Shown here piece by piece: positions 28,709 to 38,334 of a DNA stretch of 64,000 bases. The notes under the pieces were generated by a model. The model ran no database searches. It saw nothing but the letters and a program-made list of their open reading frames with translations, and had not been told where the DNA came from. A program made the position numbers and the translations under genes. The DNA comes from Cytophagales bacterium (GTDB lineage: Bacteria > Bacteroidota > Bacteroidia > Cytophagales > Flammeovirgaceae): contig JANWWC010000001.1 in the NCBI GenBank assembly GCA_025056215.1, forward strand, positions 930,001 to 994,000, written 5' to 3'. Each line of letters starts with the position of its first letter. Within the stretch, counting starts at the first letter, position 1.

Positions 28709-30502
28709 ATGGATAAAGACCAACTTACGGGCTTAGTGTTATTGCTTCTTTTGGTATTTGTTTATTTTTTCTTTTTAGCTCCAGAACCGCAACCTCCTGC
28801 TGTTTCTACTACTCAACAAGATAGTGTACAAGCCATCTCCTCAACAAACCCCCAAAAAGAAAATGTCGTTGCAGATTCTTTACTTGAAGTTCGATATGAT
28901 ATTTTCGCCACAGGTCTCAAAGGCGAATCCCAAACCTATACCCTCGAAAACGAAGATATAATTGTTACATTTAATACACAAGGAGGTAAAATTCAAAGTG
29001 TTGTTCTTAAGAACTATGTTACATACGAAAAAAAGAAACTCCTTCTTTTCGATACTGATTTTTCCCGCATTAACGAAACAATCAAATACAACGGAACAGA
29101 AATCAACCTGAATCAACTTTATTACCAAGCTCAAATTAATTCTAATCAAATTGAATTTTTCATTACAAAAAATGAAAAAACCTTCCGCAAAATCTACATT
29201 CTTCCTCCAAAAGGATTTGTATTAAAATACCGATATGAGCTAAATGATATCAAATTCGAACAACCTTTGCAATTTAATTGGTCTACCGAAGTAAAAAAAT
29301 TAGAAAAAGATTTAGAACAAGAACGCATTCGCACTACTCTCAACTACTATCTCGCTGATGGTACCTTCGACTATCTGAACGAAACTACTACTGATGCTGA
29401 AACTGAAACTCCTTCACAACCAGTTCGTTGGGCTACTTTTAAGCAAAAGTTTTTTAATACCTCTATTTTAAGCGAAAAATCTTTTGAACAAGCACGTTTT
29501 CAAATCAATCATTTCATACCTCGCCCCCTCCATGTAAAATCAATGGAAATGAGTTTTCAAATTCCGATTTCAGTGCTCACAGACACTTCCGCCCAGTTGC
29601 GTTATTATTTCGGACCTAATGACTATGATATTTGTCAAACTGTTGCAGAAGGATTTGAAAGAAACGTATATTTAGGATGGGCATTTTTCTCGACGATTAA
29701 CTTATACGTTATCATTCCTATTTTCAAGATATTAGAAAAAATCACTTCTAACTATGGCTTAGTTATTTTCTTGTTGGTTTTAATCGTCAAAATATTGCTC
29801 TTTCCGCTTACTTACAAGTCGCTCAAATCAATGGCAAAAATGCGCGTACTGCAACCAGAAATTAACGCGCTCAAAGAAAAATACGGCGAAGATACCATGA
29901 AAATTCAACAAGAAATGATGAAAATCTACCAACAAGTAGGCGTAAACCCCTTGAGTGGATGTATTCCTGTATTAGCTCAAATGCCAGTATTTTTAGCACT
30001 CTTTAACTTCTTTCCAAACGCTATTCAACTACGACAGCGAGAATTTTTATGGGCTGACGATTTATCCTCCTACGACTCTATTCTGAATTTACCTTTCACA
30101 ATCCCCATGTACGGCGACCATGTCAGCTTATTTACTATTTTAATGACTCTCACAACAATTCTTTATACTTACACCAACAACCAAATGAGTGCTGCATCCA
30201 TGCAACCTCAAATGGTAGTAGTGAGCTATGTGATGCCTGTTGTGTTTATGTTATTTCTCAATTCGTTTTCTGCTGGATTGACTTATTACTATTTCATTTC
30301 AAATATCATTACCATCGTCCAACAATGGATCATTCGGAAATTTTTTATCGATGAAGAAAAAATTAAAGCTGTTTTAGAAGAAAATCGCAAAAAAAATCAG
30401 GCGAAAGCAGCAAGTGGCAAAAAAGGAAGGTTCGCTTCTATGCTCGAAGAAGCCATGAAAAAAGCGCAACAGCAAGAAGAGCAAAAAAGAAAAAAATCGT
30501 AA
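28709..30502 (+). CDS. yidC: Membrane protein insertase YidC
   Basis: The 597-residue YidC/Oxa1-family protein has an N-terminal membrane helix (about 5-25), a large periplasmic domain (about 75-330) and the conserved insertase core. The core includes NYGLVIFLLVLIVKILLFPL, a positively charged MAKMRVLQPEINALKEKYG coiled segment, NPLSGCIPVLAQMPVFLALF and a lysine/glutamine-rich C-terminal tail. It inserts and folds inner-membrane proteins, with or without SecYEG. It sits between two tRNA genes. Confidence 0.96.
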   Translation: MDKDQLTGLVLLLLLVFVYFFFLAPEPQPPAVSTTQQDSVQAISSTNPQKENVVADSLLEVRYDIFATGLKGESQTYTLENEDIIVTFNTQGGKIQSVVLKNYVTYEKKKLLLFDTDFSRINETIKYNGTEINLNQLYYQAQINSNQIEFFITKNEKTFRKIYILPPKGFVLKYRYELNDIKFEQPLQFNWSTEVKKLEKDLEQERIRTTLNYYLADGTFDYLNETTTDAETETPSQPVRWATFKQKFFNTSILSEKSFEQARFQINHFIPRPLHVKSMEMSFQIPISVLTDTSAQLRYYFGPNDYDICQTVAEGFERNVYLGWAFFSTINLYVIIPIFKILEKITSNYGLVIFLLVLIVKILLFPLTYKSLKSMAKMRVLQPEINALKEKYGEDTMKIQQEMMKIYQQVGVNPLSGCIPVLAQMPVFLALFNFFPNAIQLRQREFLWADDLSSYDSILNLPFTIPMYGDHVSLFTILMTLTTILYTYTNNQMSAASMQPQMVVVSYVMPVVFMLFLNSFSAGLTYYYFISNIITIVQQWIIRKFFIDEEKIKAVLEENRKKNQAKAASGKKGRFASMLEEAMKKAQQQEEQKRKKS

Positions 30503-30519
30503 AAAAATTATTCTTGTAC

Positions 30520-30550
30520 TTGACTTATATCAAAAAGCATTGCATTTTTG
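30520..30550 (+). promoter_or_regulatory. Promoter of tRNA-Gln
   Basis: TTG at 30520-30522, a 20-base spacer, then CATTTTTG at 30543-30550 (one mismatch to TAnnTTTG), 11 bases before the tRNA. Confidence 0.5.
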
Positions 30551-30560
30551 CAACAGTAAT

Positions 30561-30633
30561 TGGCTGATGGTGTAACTGGCAACACGTCTGATTTTGGTTC
30601 AGAAGAGTCTAGGTTCGATTCCTAGTCGGCCAA
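30561..30633 (+). tRNA. tRNA-Gln (TTG)
   Basis: Acceptor TGGCTGA pairs with TCGGCCA, the anticodon stem TCTGA/TCAGA encloses TTTTGGT with anticodon TTG, and the T arm holds GGTTCGATTCC. The U1-A72 start is typical of tRNA-Gln. CCA is not encoded. Confidence 0.93.
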
Positions 30634-30635
30634 CA

Positions 30636-30668
30636 AAAAACTCCTCAAAAAGGAGTTTTTATTTTTTT
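30636..30668 (+). terminator. Rho-independent terminator after tRNA-Gln
   Basis: AAAAACTCCT and AGGAGTTTTT form a hairpin around CAAAA, running into ATTTTTTT. Confidence 0.8.
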
Positions 30669-30700
30669 AATTTTGTTAGATGTTTTGCCTAAAATATTTT

Positions 30701-31933
30701 ATGCGTATTCTTCATACCGCCGATTGGCATTTAGGCAAAAAGCTTTATGAGCTTGATCGCTTAGAAGAACAAAGAAATGTTTTACAAGAAATTGTCGCTA
30801 TAACAGATTTTTATCGCATCGATGTTGTTTTGATTGCAGGCGATATATTTGATAGTTTCTCTCCTCCAGTAGAAGCCATTCAATTATTCTATCAAACTTT
30901 AGAAGCTTTAACTGGTCATGGCAAGCGATTAGTAATCGCTATTGCTGGAAATCATGATTTGCCTCAGCGCATTGAAGCGCCAGCTCCTTTAGCAAATAAA
31001 CATGGTATTATTTTAGTGGGTTTTCCTAACAAATCTCCTAAAGTTAGCATGTTACCCCATCATTTTCAGGTATTAAACTGCGCAGAAGGTTTTTTAGAAA
31101 TTTACTCCCCTCAATGGAATGCTCCTTTAAGAATCATTCTTACTCCTTATGCAAATGAAATTCGCTTTCAAAAATATTTAAAAAAACCATTAGAAGCCCA
31201 GCAACTCCGCCAATTGGTCTCTCAACAATGGCAACAACTTGCCAATACGTATTGCAATCCAGATGGCGTAAACATTTTATTAACCCATTTATTCATGATA
31301 GAAACCGATAAAGAACCTACCGTATTAGAAGCAGATTATGAGCAATCAGTATTGTACGTAGGAGGGGCGCAAAACTTCTGGACAAGCGATATTCCTTCTT
31401 CTATTCAATACACCGCACTCGGACATTTACACCAACAACACTTTGTAGCAGGACATTGCTACCCAGTAGCATACAGCGGAAGCATTTTGCAATATAGTTT
31501 TTCAGAATCCTTACAAAATAAATTCGTACTTGTAGTAGAAATCTCACCTCGTCAATCGCCTCATATTACTCAAATTCCTATTACTACTGGCAGAAACTTA
31601 AGGCGCATATCAGCTACCAATGTAGCAGAAGCTATTCAAAAGCTACTACAATTCCCAGAAGACTTTATAGAACTTCAAATTGCAGTAGACTCTTACTTAG
31701 AATTATCAGACAAAAAAAGCCTCTACAGTGCCCATTCTCGAATTGCAAGTTTGATTCCTATCTCAAACGTAGAGCTAGCCAAACAACCTATACCCTTCAT
31801 TTCTCAGACTCACCAAGATATTCTTTCGCTATTTTCACAATACTATTCAGAAAAAAAAGGCAAACCACTTCCCTACGCGCTTAGAGAACTTCTCAAAGAA
31901 ATTATTTCAGAAAAAGCGTCTAATGAAGAATAG
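30701..31933 (+). CDS. sbcD: Exonuclease SbcCD subunit D (Mre11-like nuclease)
   Basis: The 410-residue metallophosphoesterase begins MRILHTADWHLGK and contains VVLIAGDIFDS, IAGNHD and ALGHLH, the metal-binding motifs of SbcD/Mre11. With SbcC it cleaves hairpins and DNA ends during repair. The ATG at 30701 was chosen since the first strand starts there; an in-frame ATG at 30680 would add seven residues. SbcC, normally next to sbcD, is not found here: the next gene on the strand is siaB, about 160 bases away. Confidence 0.92.
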   Translation: MRILHTADWHLGKKLYELDRLEEQRNVLQEIVAITDFYRIDVVLIAGDIFDSFSPPVEAIQLFYQTLEALTGHGKRLVIAIAGNHDLPQRIEAPAPLANKHGIILVGFPNKSPKVSMLPHHFQVLNCAEGFLEIYSPQWNAPLRIILTPYANEIRFQKYLKKPLEAQQLRQLVSQQWQQLANTYCNPDGVNILLTHLFMIETDKEPTVLEADYEQSVLYVGGAQNFWTSDIPSSIQYTALGHLHQQHFVAGHCYPVAYSGSILQYSFSESLQNKFVLVVEISPRQSPHITQIPITTGRNLRRISATNVAEAIQKLLQFPEDFIELQIAVDSYLELSDKKSLYSAHSRIASLIPISNVELAKQPIPFISQTHQDILSLFSQYYSEKKGKPLPYALRELLKEIISEKASNEE

Positions 31934-32042
31934 AATTTTGAAAAAGCAATTAACATTTATTAAAAAAATGCGTATTAGATAATAAACTTAAAAAAAAAAA
32001 AGACGAAAAATTTAAAAAAATTTCTTTTTCAATGAAAAATGC

Positions 32043-32050
32043 TATTTTTG
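32043..32050 (+). promoter_or_regulatory. Probable -7 element of the siaBC promoter
   Basis: TATTTTTG matches TAnnTTTG 41 bases before the siaB start. No clear TTG is present at -33; the upstream region is a run of A and T. Confidence 0.45.
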
Positions 32051-32090
32051 AACAGGATTAAGTGGACTCGGATATTAAAGCATAATTACG

Positions 32091-32657
32091 ATGCCCGAAG
32101 AAAAAGAAAACTATTTTAGTGTAAAAGACTTCAAAAATGGATTAGTAGACCATAATATTCATATGGTCTTTACTGGCATGTTTTCACAAGATGTGCTATC
32201 GCTAATAGGTTTGAATTTGCGCAAAAATCCAAATAGCGAGGTGATAAGCAAGCGTTTATTTGCCCTCGTAGTAGAGATGTCCCAGAACATCTTACACTAC
32301 TCCGCTGAACGAGAATATTCAGCAAAAGATAAAGCATACGTAGGCGTAGGCGTTATTTCTATTGGTGAAGATGACGAATTTTATTTAGTGCGCTCTGGCA
32401 ATCTGGTCGATAACAAATCTGCAAAAGAAATGAAAGAACGCGCTGAATTTATCAATAGTCTCTCTGAGGAAGAACTCAAGGAATATTACAAAGCCCAACG
32501 CAAAATGCCTCAACGAGAAGGAAAACCAGGTGCAAACTTAGGATTTATCGACATGCGCCGCAAATCTGGATACCCCCTAGAAGTCTATTTTGAACCAGTT
32601 GACGATCAACACTCTTTTTATGTTTTATCTGTAAAAGTGAAAAAAAATAGTGTATAA
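32091..32657 (+). CDS. siaB: SiaB-family protein kinase
   Basis: The 188-residue protein matches the SiaB family (DUF6272), a GHKL-type ATP-binding fold used as a serine/threonine kinase. The N-box-like helix reads VEMSQNILHYSAER, with E62 and N66 in the expected metal- and ATP-binding places, and a glycine-containing GANLGFIDMRRKSG forms the later ATP-lid region. In Pseudomonas aeruginosa SiaB phosphorylates SiaC, and the SiaABCD system controls a diguanylate cyclase. siaC follows after 19 bases. No siaA or siaD gene is adjacent. Confidence 0.88.
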   Translation: MPEEKENYFSVKDFKNGLVDHNIHMVFTGMFSQDVLSLIGLNLRKNPNSEVISKRLFALVVEMSQNILHYSAEREYSAKDKAYVGVGVISIGEDDEFYLVRSGNLVDNKSAKEMKERAEFINSLSEEELKEYYKAQRKMPQREGKPGANLGFIDMRRKSGYPLEVYFEPVDDQHSFYVLSVKVKKNSV

Positions 32658-32676
32658 ATAAAACCTGCATAGCAAA

Positions 32677-33060
32677 ATGGAAGATTTTCATATCAAAGGC
32701 TCTACATACATTCCAACCATCAATTTTAACGCCGAAACAGGTGTTTTAGAAATCGAGGGAGAGTCTTACCATGAATATACCATCGAGTTTTTCCAACCTG
32801 TATTCGAGTGGTTGCGCAAATACTTAGAAACTCCCGGACGTACGATTACCTTCAATTTTCGTATGTCTTACTTTAATACAAGTTCTTCGCGACGCTTTTT
32901 GGAGATTCTTACTATGCTAGAAGAGTATCAACGCGAAAAAAATGGAAAAGTAACTGTAAACTGGTATTACGAAGAAAATGATGTAGATATGCTCGAAAGT
33001 GGAGAAGAATACGCCGATGACGTAGATTTGCCATTTAATCTTATTGCTTACTCATCTTAA
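32677..33060 (+). CDS. siaC: SiaC-family regulatory phosphoprotein (DUF1987)
   Basis: The 127-residue DUF1987 protein is the probable substrate of the upstream kinase. Residues MSYFNTSSSRRFLEIL place a threonine at position 68, the same number as the phosphorylated Thr68 of P. aeruginosa SiaC. The fold resembles STAS-like anti-anti-sigma proteins. When unphosphorylated, Pseudomonas SiaC binds and activates the cyclase SiaD; the target here is unknown. A terminator follows immediately, so siaB-siaC form a two-gene unit. Confidence 0.9.
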   Translation: MEDFHIKGSTYIPTINFNAETGVLEIEGESYHEYTIEFFQPVFEWLRKYLETPGRTITFNFRMSYFNTSSSRRFLEILTMLEEYQREKNGKVTVNWYYEENDVDMLESGEEYADDVDLPFNLIAYSS

Positions 33061-33066
33061 GTTTTG

Positions 33067-33098
33067 AAGCCGAACAAAAAAATTTAAGTTCGGCTTTT
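33067..33098. terminator. Terminator between siaC and the convergent symporter gene
   Basis: AAGCCGAAC (33067-33075) pairs with GTTCGGCTT (33088-33096) with a 12-base A/T loop; T residues follow on the plus strand and TTCAAAAC on the minus strand. It starts 7 bases after siaC and overlaps the end of the symporter gene, so it mainly serves siaBC. Confidence 0.7.
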
Positions 33099-34529
33099 AA
33101 TTATCCACAGCCCTAAAAAGGTTAACAATCCATTAATAATAAGCAGTTCTACTCCCAACGTATAGCCCGCAAGCCATGCGGGTGCTTTTTGTTCAAGCAC
33201 AAAACAAAGTATAGGAGCTATAAAAGCTACTAACGGAACAAATGGTTCTCGTAAAGAGTATGATGTAAAAATGCCAAAAGAGAAAATTCCTAAGAGAGGT
33301 CCATAAGTGTAACTTGCAGCCTTAAAAATAGCTTCAATTACGGTTTTATTGCCAAATTTCTCAAATCCTATAATTATCATCATCATTGCCAGAGAAAAGC
33401 CTACATGAATCACTTTTCTAAAAATCAGTTTTTGATTTGTAGATAGATACTTTTTTTCTATTTTCAAAATATCTATATAAAAAGAGGTCGTGAGTGCAGT
33501 CAAAGCTGAATCAGCACTCGAGTAAGCAGCAGCAATTACTCCAATTAAAAAAACAATAGCTGCAAAAGTTCCTAAATGATGTTTAGCAAGAAAAGGAAAT
33601 AGTTCATCTCCTTGTAAAGAGAGTCCCAAAGAATCGTGATAATGCCATAAAACCACTCCCAAACTCAAAAACAAAATGTTTACAGGTAACAAACTCACAC
33701 TGAAAGTTATCATGTTTCGCTGAGCATCTTGAAGAGTTTTACAAGTGAGATTTTTTTGCATCATATCTTGATCCAATCCAGTCATAGCGATAGCGATGAA
33801 CATGCCTCCCAAAAATTGCTTTACAAAAAATTGCTTACTAGTCCAATCCCAAACTAGCATAAATGAGTATTTACTTTGAGCAATCCAACTCGGAATTTCA
33901 TTCCAATCGATAGATAATTGTTTAGTTACCAAATAGATAGTTATTATAACCGATAAAAGCATAAAAATTGTTTGAAACACATCTGTCCATAGTACTGTTT
34001 GAATCCCTCCGCGAAACGTATAAAGCCAAATAAGTATTACAGTTCCTATCACGTTCCAAACGAAAGGAATTTGAAGCTCTTCAAAAAGGAACATTTGTAG
34101 TACTTTTGCTACCAAAAATAGCCTAAAAGAAGCGCCAATAAGTCTAGAAAGAATAAAAAAAGAAGCGCCTGTTAAATAAGTAATGTTTCCAAACCTTTTT
34201 TCGAGGTACGTATAAATAGAAATCAAATTTAGTTTGTAATAAATAGGTAATAATACAAAAGCAATGACTCCATACCCTGCCAAATAGCCCATTACCATTT
34301 GCATGTAAGTCCAACCTGTAGTTTTCACCCATCCAGGTACAGAAATAAACGTAACCCCTGATAAAGAAGCCCCAATCATTCCGAAAGCTACAGCAGTCCA
34401 AGGTGCTTTTCGATTAGCACGAAAGAATGTAAAATTGCTATCTGCTTGTCCTCGAGTAGTAAGATAGGCAATCAAAACAATAAGCAAGAAATAAACTGAT
34501 ATTAACAACAATACTCCGAGAGGACTCAT
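33084..34529 (-). CDS. Sodium:solute symporter (SSS/SLC5 family)
   Basis: The 481-residue protein has about 13 hydrophobic helices and family motifs: GASLSGVTFISVPGWV in the second helix region, YLEKRFGNITYLTGASFFIL, and IGVIAAAYSSADSALTALTTSFYIDIL, which carries the conserved serine/aspartate Na+ site. It imports an organic solute with sodium; the substrate cannot be read from sequence. Its start codon lies 5 bases after the stop of the large sensor kinase, so translation is probably coupled and the two may form a sensing and uptake unit. Confidence 0.9.
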   Translation of the reverse strand: MSPLGVLLLISVYFLLIVLIAYLTTRGQADSNFTFFRANRKAPWTAVAFGMIGASLSGVTFISVPGWVKTTGWTYMQMVMGYLAGYGVIAFVLLPIYYKLNLISIYTYLEKRFGNITYLTGASFFILSRLIGASFRLFLVAKVLQMFLFEELQIPFVWNVIGTVILIWLYTFRGGIQTVLWTDVFQTIFMLLSVIITIYLVTKQLSIDWNEIPSWIAQSKYSFMLVWDWTSKQFFVKQFLGGMFIAIAMTGLDQDMMQKNLTCKTLQDAQRNMITFSVSLLPVNILFLSLGVVLWHYHDSLGLSLQGDELFPFLAKHHLGTFAAIVFLIGVIAAAYSSADSALTALTTSFYIDILKIEKKYLSTNQKLIFRKVIHVGFSLAMMMIIIGFEKFGNKTVIEAIFKAASYTYGPLLGIFSFGIFTSYSLREPFVPLVAFIAPILCFVLEQKAPAWLAGYTLGVELLIINGLLTFLGLWIIKSRT

Positions 34530-34534
34530 AAGAT

Positions 34535-37500
34535 TTAAGTTTCAACAATAGGGATTTCGATAAAAAAAGAAGTTCCTACATTGAGCTCTGTTTCAAACCA
34601 TAAGTTTCCGCCAATATGGTCGATAGTAAATTTGGCAACTGATAATCCGATTCCAGAACCTGTAGATTTTGTAGTAAAATGACGCAAGAAGATTTTTCCT
34701 TGAATTTCTTCTGGAATACCACTTCCATTGTCTTTAATCTGGATTCGAACTCGTTTTTGAGAAGTCTTAAAAGCTCTTAATAAAATTTCAGGTCTTCTTC
34801 CCTCTGGAACCGCTTGAATAGCATTTAATAACAAATTTGTAATAATTCTGTTGATTTGTTGGTAGTCTGCCAAAATAAAATAAGGCTCGTCAGGAATATC
34901 GGAAATAAAATCAATCATCGGATTAGAAGAAAAAATAATTGCTTGATTTCTAAGGATTTCATTGATATCAAATTTTTCTTCTTGTGGAAGTGGAAGAGCC
35001 GCAAAAGTAGAAAACGACGAAATGACTTCGCTCACTATATCCAACTGAGCAATTACGGAGGCTAACGATTTTTTAATATACTCTGGTTCATGTTCTAACA
35101 GTCGCTGTAGTTGTTGAAGATGCAATTTCATGGGCGTAAGAGGATTCTTAATTTCATGGGCAGCCTGCTTGGCAAATTCACGCCATGCCATTTCTTTTTC
35201 GTTGCGCGCCAACTTGACGCGACTTTCTTCGAGTTGTATTAACATTCGATTATAAGCATTTACCAACAATCCGATTTCATCGTTAGAAGAATACTCTATT
35301 GGCTGATTGTGTTGCGCAAAATCAGTTTGTCTCAATTTATGAGCAATAATAGTAAGAGGTTGTGTCAGTTTTTTAGCTACCAAGTAAGAAACAGAAAGTA
35401 AAATAATAAAAGTCATTGCAAAAAGTTGGATAATCGTCGTAATTACATCAATAATTTGTTTGTCAGTTTTAAACTTGTGCCCAAAAAACGGAATGCCAAT
35501 ATATCCTAAAATGCTTCCATCTCGATGAGACTTAATGCTCACATACACAGAACTGTATTGAAAATCTCCAATACTTTCTTCCATGATAACGTTATCCATT
35601 TTGCGATAATTGAGCTGTGCATAAGCTACAGGATTAATAAGAGTAGCTAACAAATTATTTTCGTACATATAAAGTTGACTAGCAGTAAGCAAAGTGCCTT
35701 CACTGTTAAAAACATTTATATCAGATTGTGTAAGTTTGGCAATCTCAGAAACTGTTTCGCTAAACTTGGCAGTATCCAACTGCTTTTGTAGCAAAGCATC
35801 TGTTTCGTCAATAATTTCTGCGCTAGCGATATAAGCTTTTTCAATATAGTAGCGCTTAGTTTCTTCAGTGTGTGCTTTGTTAATAATGCTGACCGTAAGA
35901 ATGCTCACTACTACTAAAGGAAGAAAAAAAGCCAGATTCAAATACAACTGAATTTTTACTGTAAAGTTTGTACTGTACTGGCTTCTACCAGTATACGGAT
36001 ATAACACGATACCTACCAGATACACAAAAATAAGAATCAAGAAAAAAGTAGAAGCGTTTGCTAAAATATTGGAAAGCGGATAAAGTTTTGAGGTAATGAT
36101 AATTGTTTTTCCTTTATCGTCAGTAATTTTAAGATGATGATGTTGAGAAGTTGCGTATTCAGATACATTCATATTTGTTGGAAAAACCTTTAAAAGTTGG
36201 GTATCGTACACGTAATCGCCATAGCTGTACAAAAATTGTTGGTTGTAAAATACTGCATAACTGTATATGTCTGAATCTATGTTACCAGCAGCTAATTTTT
36301 TATCAAGAAAAAAAAGAGAAGATGGAGTGTAAGTAATGATTTTTTTTTGCTTGAGTTCTAAGACAATAAATCCTACAGCATCGCTCGGTTGTTTTTGAAA
36401 CAACTTAATGAAACACCAATATTTTTTAGTATCGTTTTGTAAGTTACCATCAATAAAAACATTCTGAAACTCAGTGGCAAATTGCATTTGTTGATACTGC
36501 TGAAAAAGATTTTCGTAAGTTTCTGTTGTATTAAGCCCAATTCCATTTTCATCAAAAAGCCATACAATAACATCGTATTTATCGAAATATCTGTTTAAAT
36601 ATAGTCGTTTGATTCTTTTAGGAATATCTTGCCATCTCATGCCCGCTAAATCTCTATCTTCTTGAATCCGTAGACTCATTCTATTTAAAAAATATTCTGC
36701 CAATACATCTTTTTCGACCATAACTTTATTGGCAAATGCTTTTTTTTCAATAACTTCTTTTTGTTGATGAAAATAATACACAGCAACTGCAGCAATCAAA
36801 GCACAAAAAACAGCGTGTAATACTATCCCCAAAAAATACTCATATCCTAATACTTTGAACGCACCTGCTTTCATGCGGAATAGAAAAAAAGCTGCATAGG
36901 AGATAATCAAAAATAATATTGTTAAAGGATTTTGAAACATGTGCCATAACAACCCAAATATTAAGGTACAAATTGACCAAACTCCCCAAGTACCCTGTAA
37001 AAAATGGAGACTCCTCCCCTTCCAGTGATTCCAGCTAAAAGTCAGAACTCCCAAAAAAGGACGTCCACTCAACTTGAGGCATATCTTGAGAGCCACAAAC
37101 ATGGCTATAAAAAAAAGAAAAGAAGATGCCGAAAATATAAGCATCGCCAACCAACGACCTGCCGCTGGACTGACTGTTTCAGTGATATCTAACGAAACCT
37201 TTGAATTGAAAAAAAGACTCTTGAGGATATAATACATCATAAATCCGCTGGCATATGCTGCCGACAGCAACAGACATGCAATCAAAAAACGATGATACTG
37301 AGGTAGTTTTAAAAAACGCTTGTAAGGCAACAACTTAGGATAATGTTGCCAGAAAACAAGACTTAAAGCTAACAAAACAAAAAAATTCAAAAACGAGTCT
37401 CCTAAAGAAGGAAACAGCTTTGAAGAGGCGTATAATTCAGGGTGAAACAGTTTCCATTCTGTACTATGAAAAGGAAACTCGAACCACATCATGAATAGCC

Positions 37501-38251
37501 GTCCGATTATCAAACTTCCTGCTAAAAAAGCAAAAGAACGGCGTGGGTATTTTTTGTAATATCTTCTGTATACAACGATAATTTCTGCCAAAAATCCTAA
37601 TATTACTGCTATTGCAAACCATTGCTCAAATTCTTTAGTAGAGCGAATAACAAGCGGAGAATCTAGGAAAACTAATGAAAATAAATAGGTTTTGTAAAGT
37701 CCGTACACTGATAATTCATCAGGAATTCCGAAAGTAATTTGAGGAGTTTGGTCGGGAAAAATAATAGGATTGTATTGCGAACGCAAAAACTCGTGTTGGA
37801 TTCTGTATTTCCTATAAATGGGAATAACAGTCGCTAGCTCATATTCAATTCGATGAATATTAAAAAAAGTTTTATGTACTAAAAAAATACCGTCTTGCGT
37901 ACGAATGCAATTTTCAATTAAATAGCCCTGCAAATCTCTGTACCCTAGGTGAAAATTATAATCTGTCCAAAATACTAATTTACGATTGTGGAAAATATAA
38001 ACAGGATATGGATAAATATCTTCTGACAGTTCATAAAACGAACTTCCATTTCTAAGCTTTTGCTTTATTCGAAACACTATATCGAGTGCTTTGCGAGATT
38101 CTGCATGAATACGCTTTTCTACTTCTTCTACATATTCTTTTTCTGTTAAATACTGATGAGAAAAAAAACGAATTCCTATCAACAAGCCCAACACTACCAG
38201 AGAAACGGATGCAAAAGGATAGGTTCGAAAAAAATCTTGAAAGTATTTCAC
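34535..38251 (-). CDS. Large NtrY-like sensor histidine kinase with many membrane helices
   Basis: At 1238 residues this is unusually long. It has an N-terminal helix (about 13-32), an extracytoplasmic region (about 33-205), a block of roughly eight to ten helices (about 205-495), a second extracytoplasmic region (about 500-735), two more helices, a third sensory region (about 795-940), a final helix and HAMP. The transmitter follows: the H box AAHEIKNPLTPMKLHLQQL (H1032) is NtrY-type, then LLLNAIQAVPEG, IKDNGSGIPEE and STGSGIGLSVAKF. It would autophosphorylate and pass phosphate to a response regulator, but none is nearby. The symporter follows after 5 bases. It is transcribed divergently from clpS. 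Confidence 0.9.
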   Translation of the reverse strand: MKYFQDFFRTYPFASVSLVVLGLLIGIRFFSHQYLTEKEYVEEVEKRIHAESRKALDIVFRIKQKLRNGSSFYELSEDIYPYPVYIFHNRKLVFWTDYNFHLGYRDLQGYLIENCIRTQDGIFLVHKTFFNIHRIEYELATVIPIYRKYRIQHEFLRSQYNPIIFPDQTPQITFGIPDELSVYGLYKTYLFSLVFLDSPLVIRSTKEFEQWFAIAVILGFLAEIIVVYRRYYKKYPRRSFAFLAGSLIIGRLFMMWFEFPFHSTEWKLFHPELYASSKLFPSLGDSFLNFFVLLALSLVFWQHYPKLLPYKRFLKLPQYHRFLIACLLLSAAYASGFMMYYILKSLFFNSKVSLDITETVSPAAGRWLAMLIFSASSFLFFIAMFVALKICLKLSGRPFLGVLTFSWNHWKGRSLHFLQGTWGVWSICTLIFGLLWHMFQNPLTILFLIISYAAFFLFRMKAGAFKVLGYEYFLGIVLHAVFCALIAAVAVYYFHQQKEVIEKKAFANKVMVEKDVLAEYFLNRMSLRIQEDRDLAGMRWQDIPKRIKRLYLNRYFDKYDVIVWLFDENGIGLNTTETYENLFQQYQQMQFATEFQNVFIDGNLQNDTKKYWCFIKLFQKQPSDAVGFIVLELKQKKIITYTPSSLFFLDKKLAAGNIDSDIYSYAVFYNQQFLYSYGDYVYDTQLLKVFPTNMNVSEYATSQHHHLKITDDKGKTIIITSKLYPLSNILANASTFFLILIFVYLVGIVLYPYTGRSQYSTNFTVKIQLYLNLAFFLPLVVVSILTVSIINKAHTEETKRYYIEKAYIASAEIIDETDALLQKQLDTAKFSETVSEIAKLTQSDINVFNSEGTLLTASQLYMYENNLLATLINPVAYAQLNYRKMDNVIMEESIGDFQYSSVYVSIKSHRDGSILGYIGIPFFGHKFKTDKQIIDVITTIIQLFAMTFIILLSVSYLVAKKLTQPLTIIAHKLRQTDFAQHNQPIEYSSNDEIGLLVNAYNRMLIQLEESRVKLARNEKEMAWREFAKQAAHEIKNPLTPMKLHLQQLQRLLEHEPEYIKKSLASVIAQLDIVSEVISSFSTFAALPLPQEEKFDINEILRNQAIIFSSNPMIDFISDIPDEPYFILADYQQINRIITNLLLNAIQAVPEGRRPEILLRAFKTSQKRVRIQIKDNGSGIPEEIQGKIFLRHFTTKSTGSGIGLSVAKFTIDHIGGNLWFETELNVGTSFFIEIPIVET

Positions 38252-38284
38252 AGAATTTTCTTTTTACGAAATTAAAAATTTTCT

Positions 38285-38292
38285 TATATTTG
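38285..38292 (+). promoter_or_regulatory. Probable -7 element of the clpS promoter
   Basis: TATATTTG is an exact match to TAnnTTTG, 43 bases before the clpS start codon. The -33 region is T-rich without a clear TTG. Confidence 0.45.
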
Positions 38293-38334
38293 GATTGAAA
38301 TTTAGGCGTTTTACAGTAATAAAACAAAAACTGT

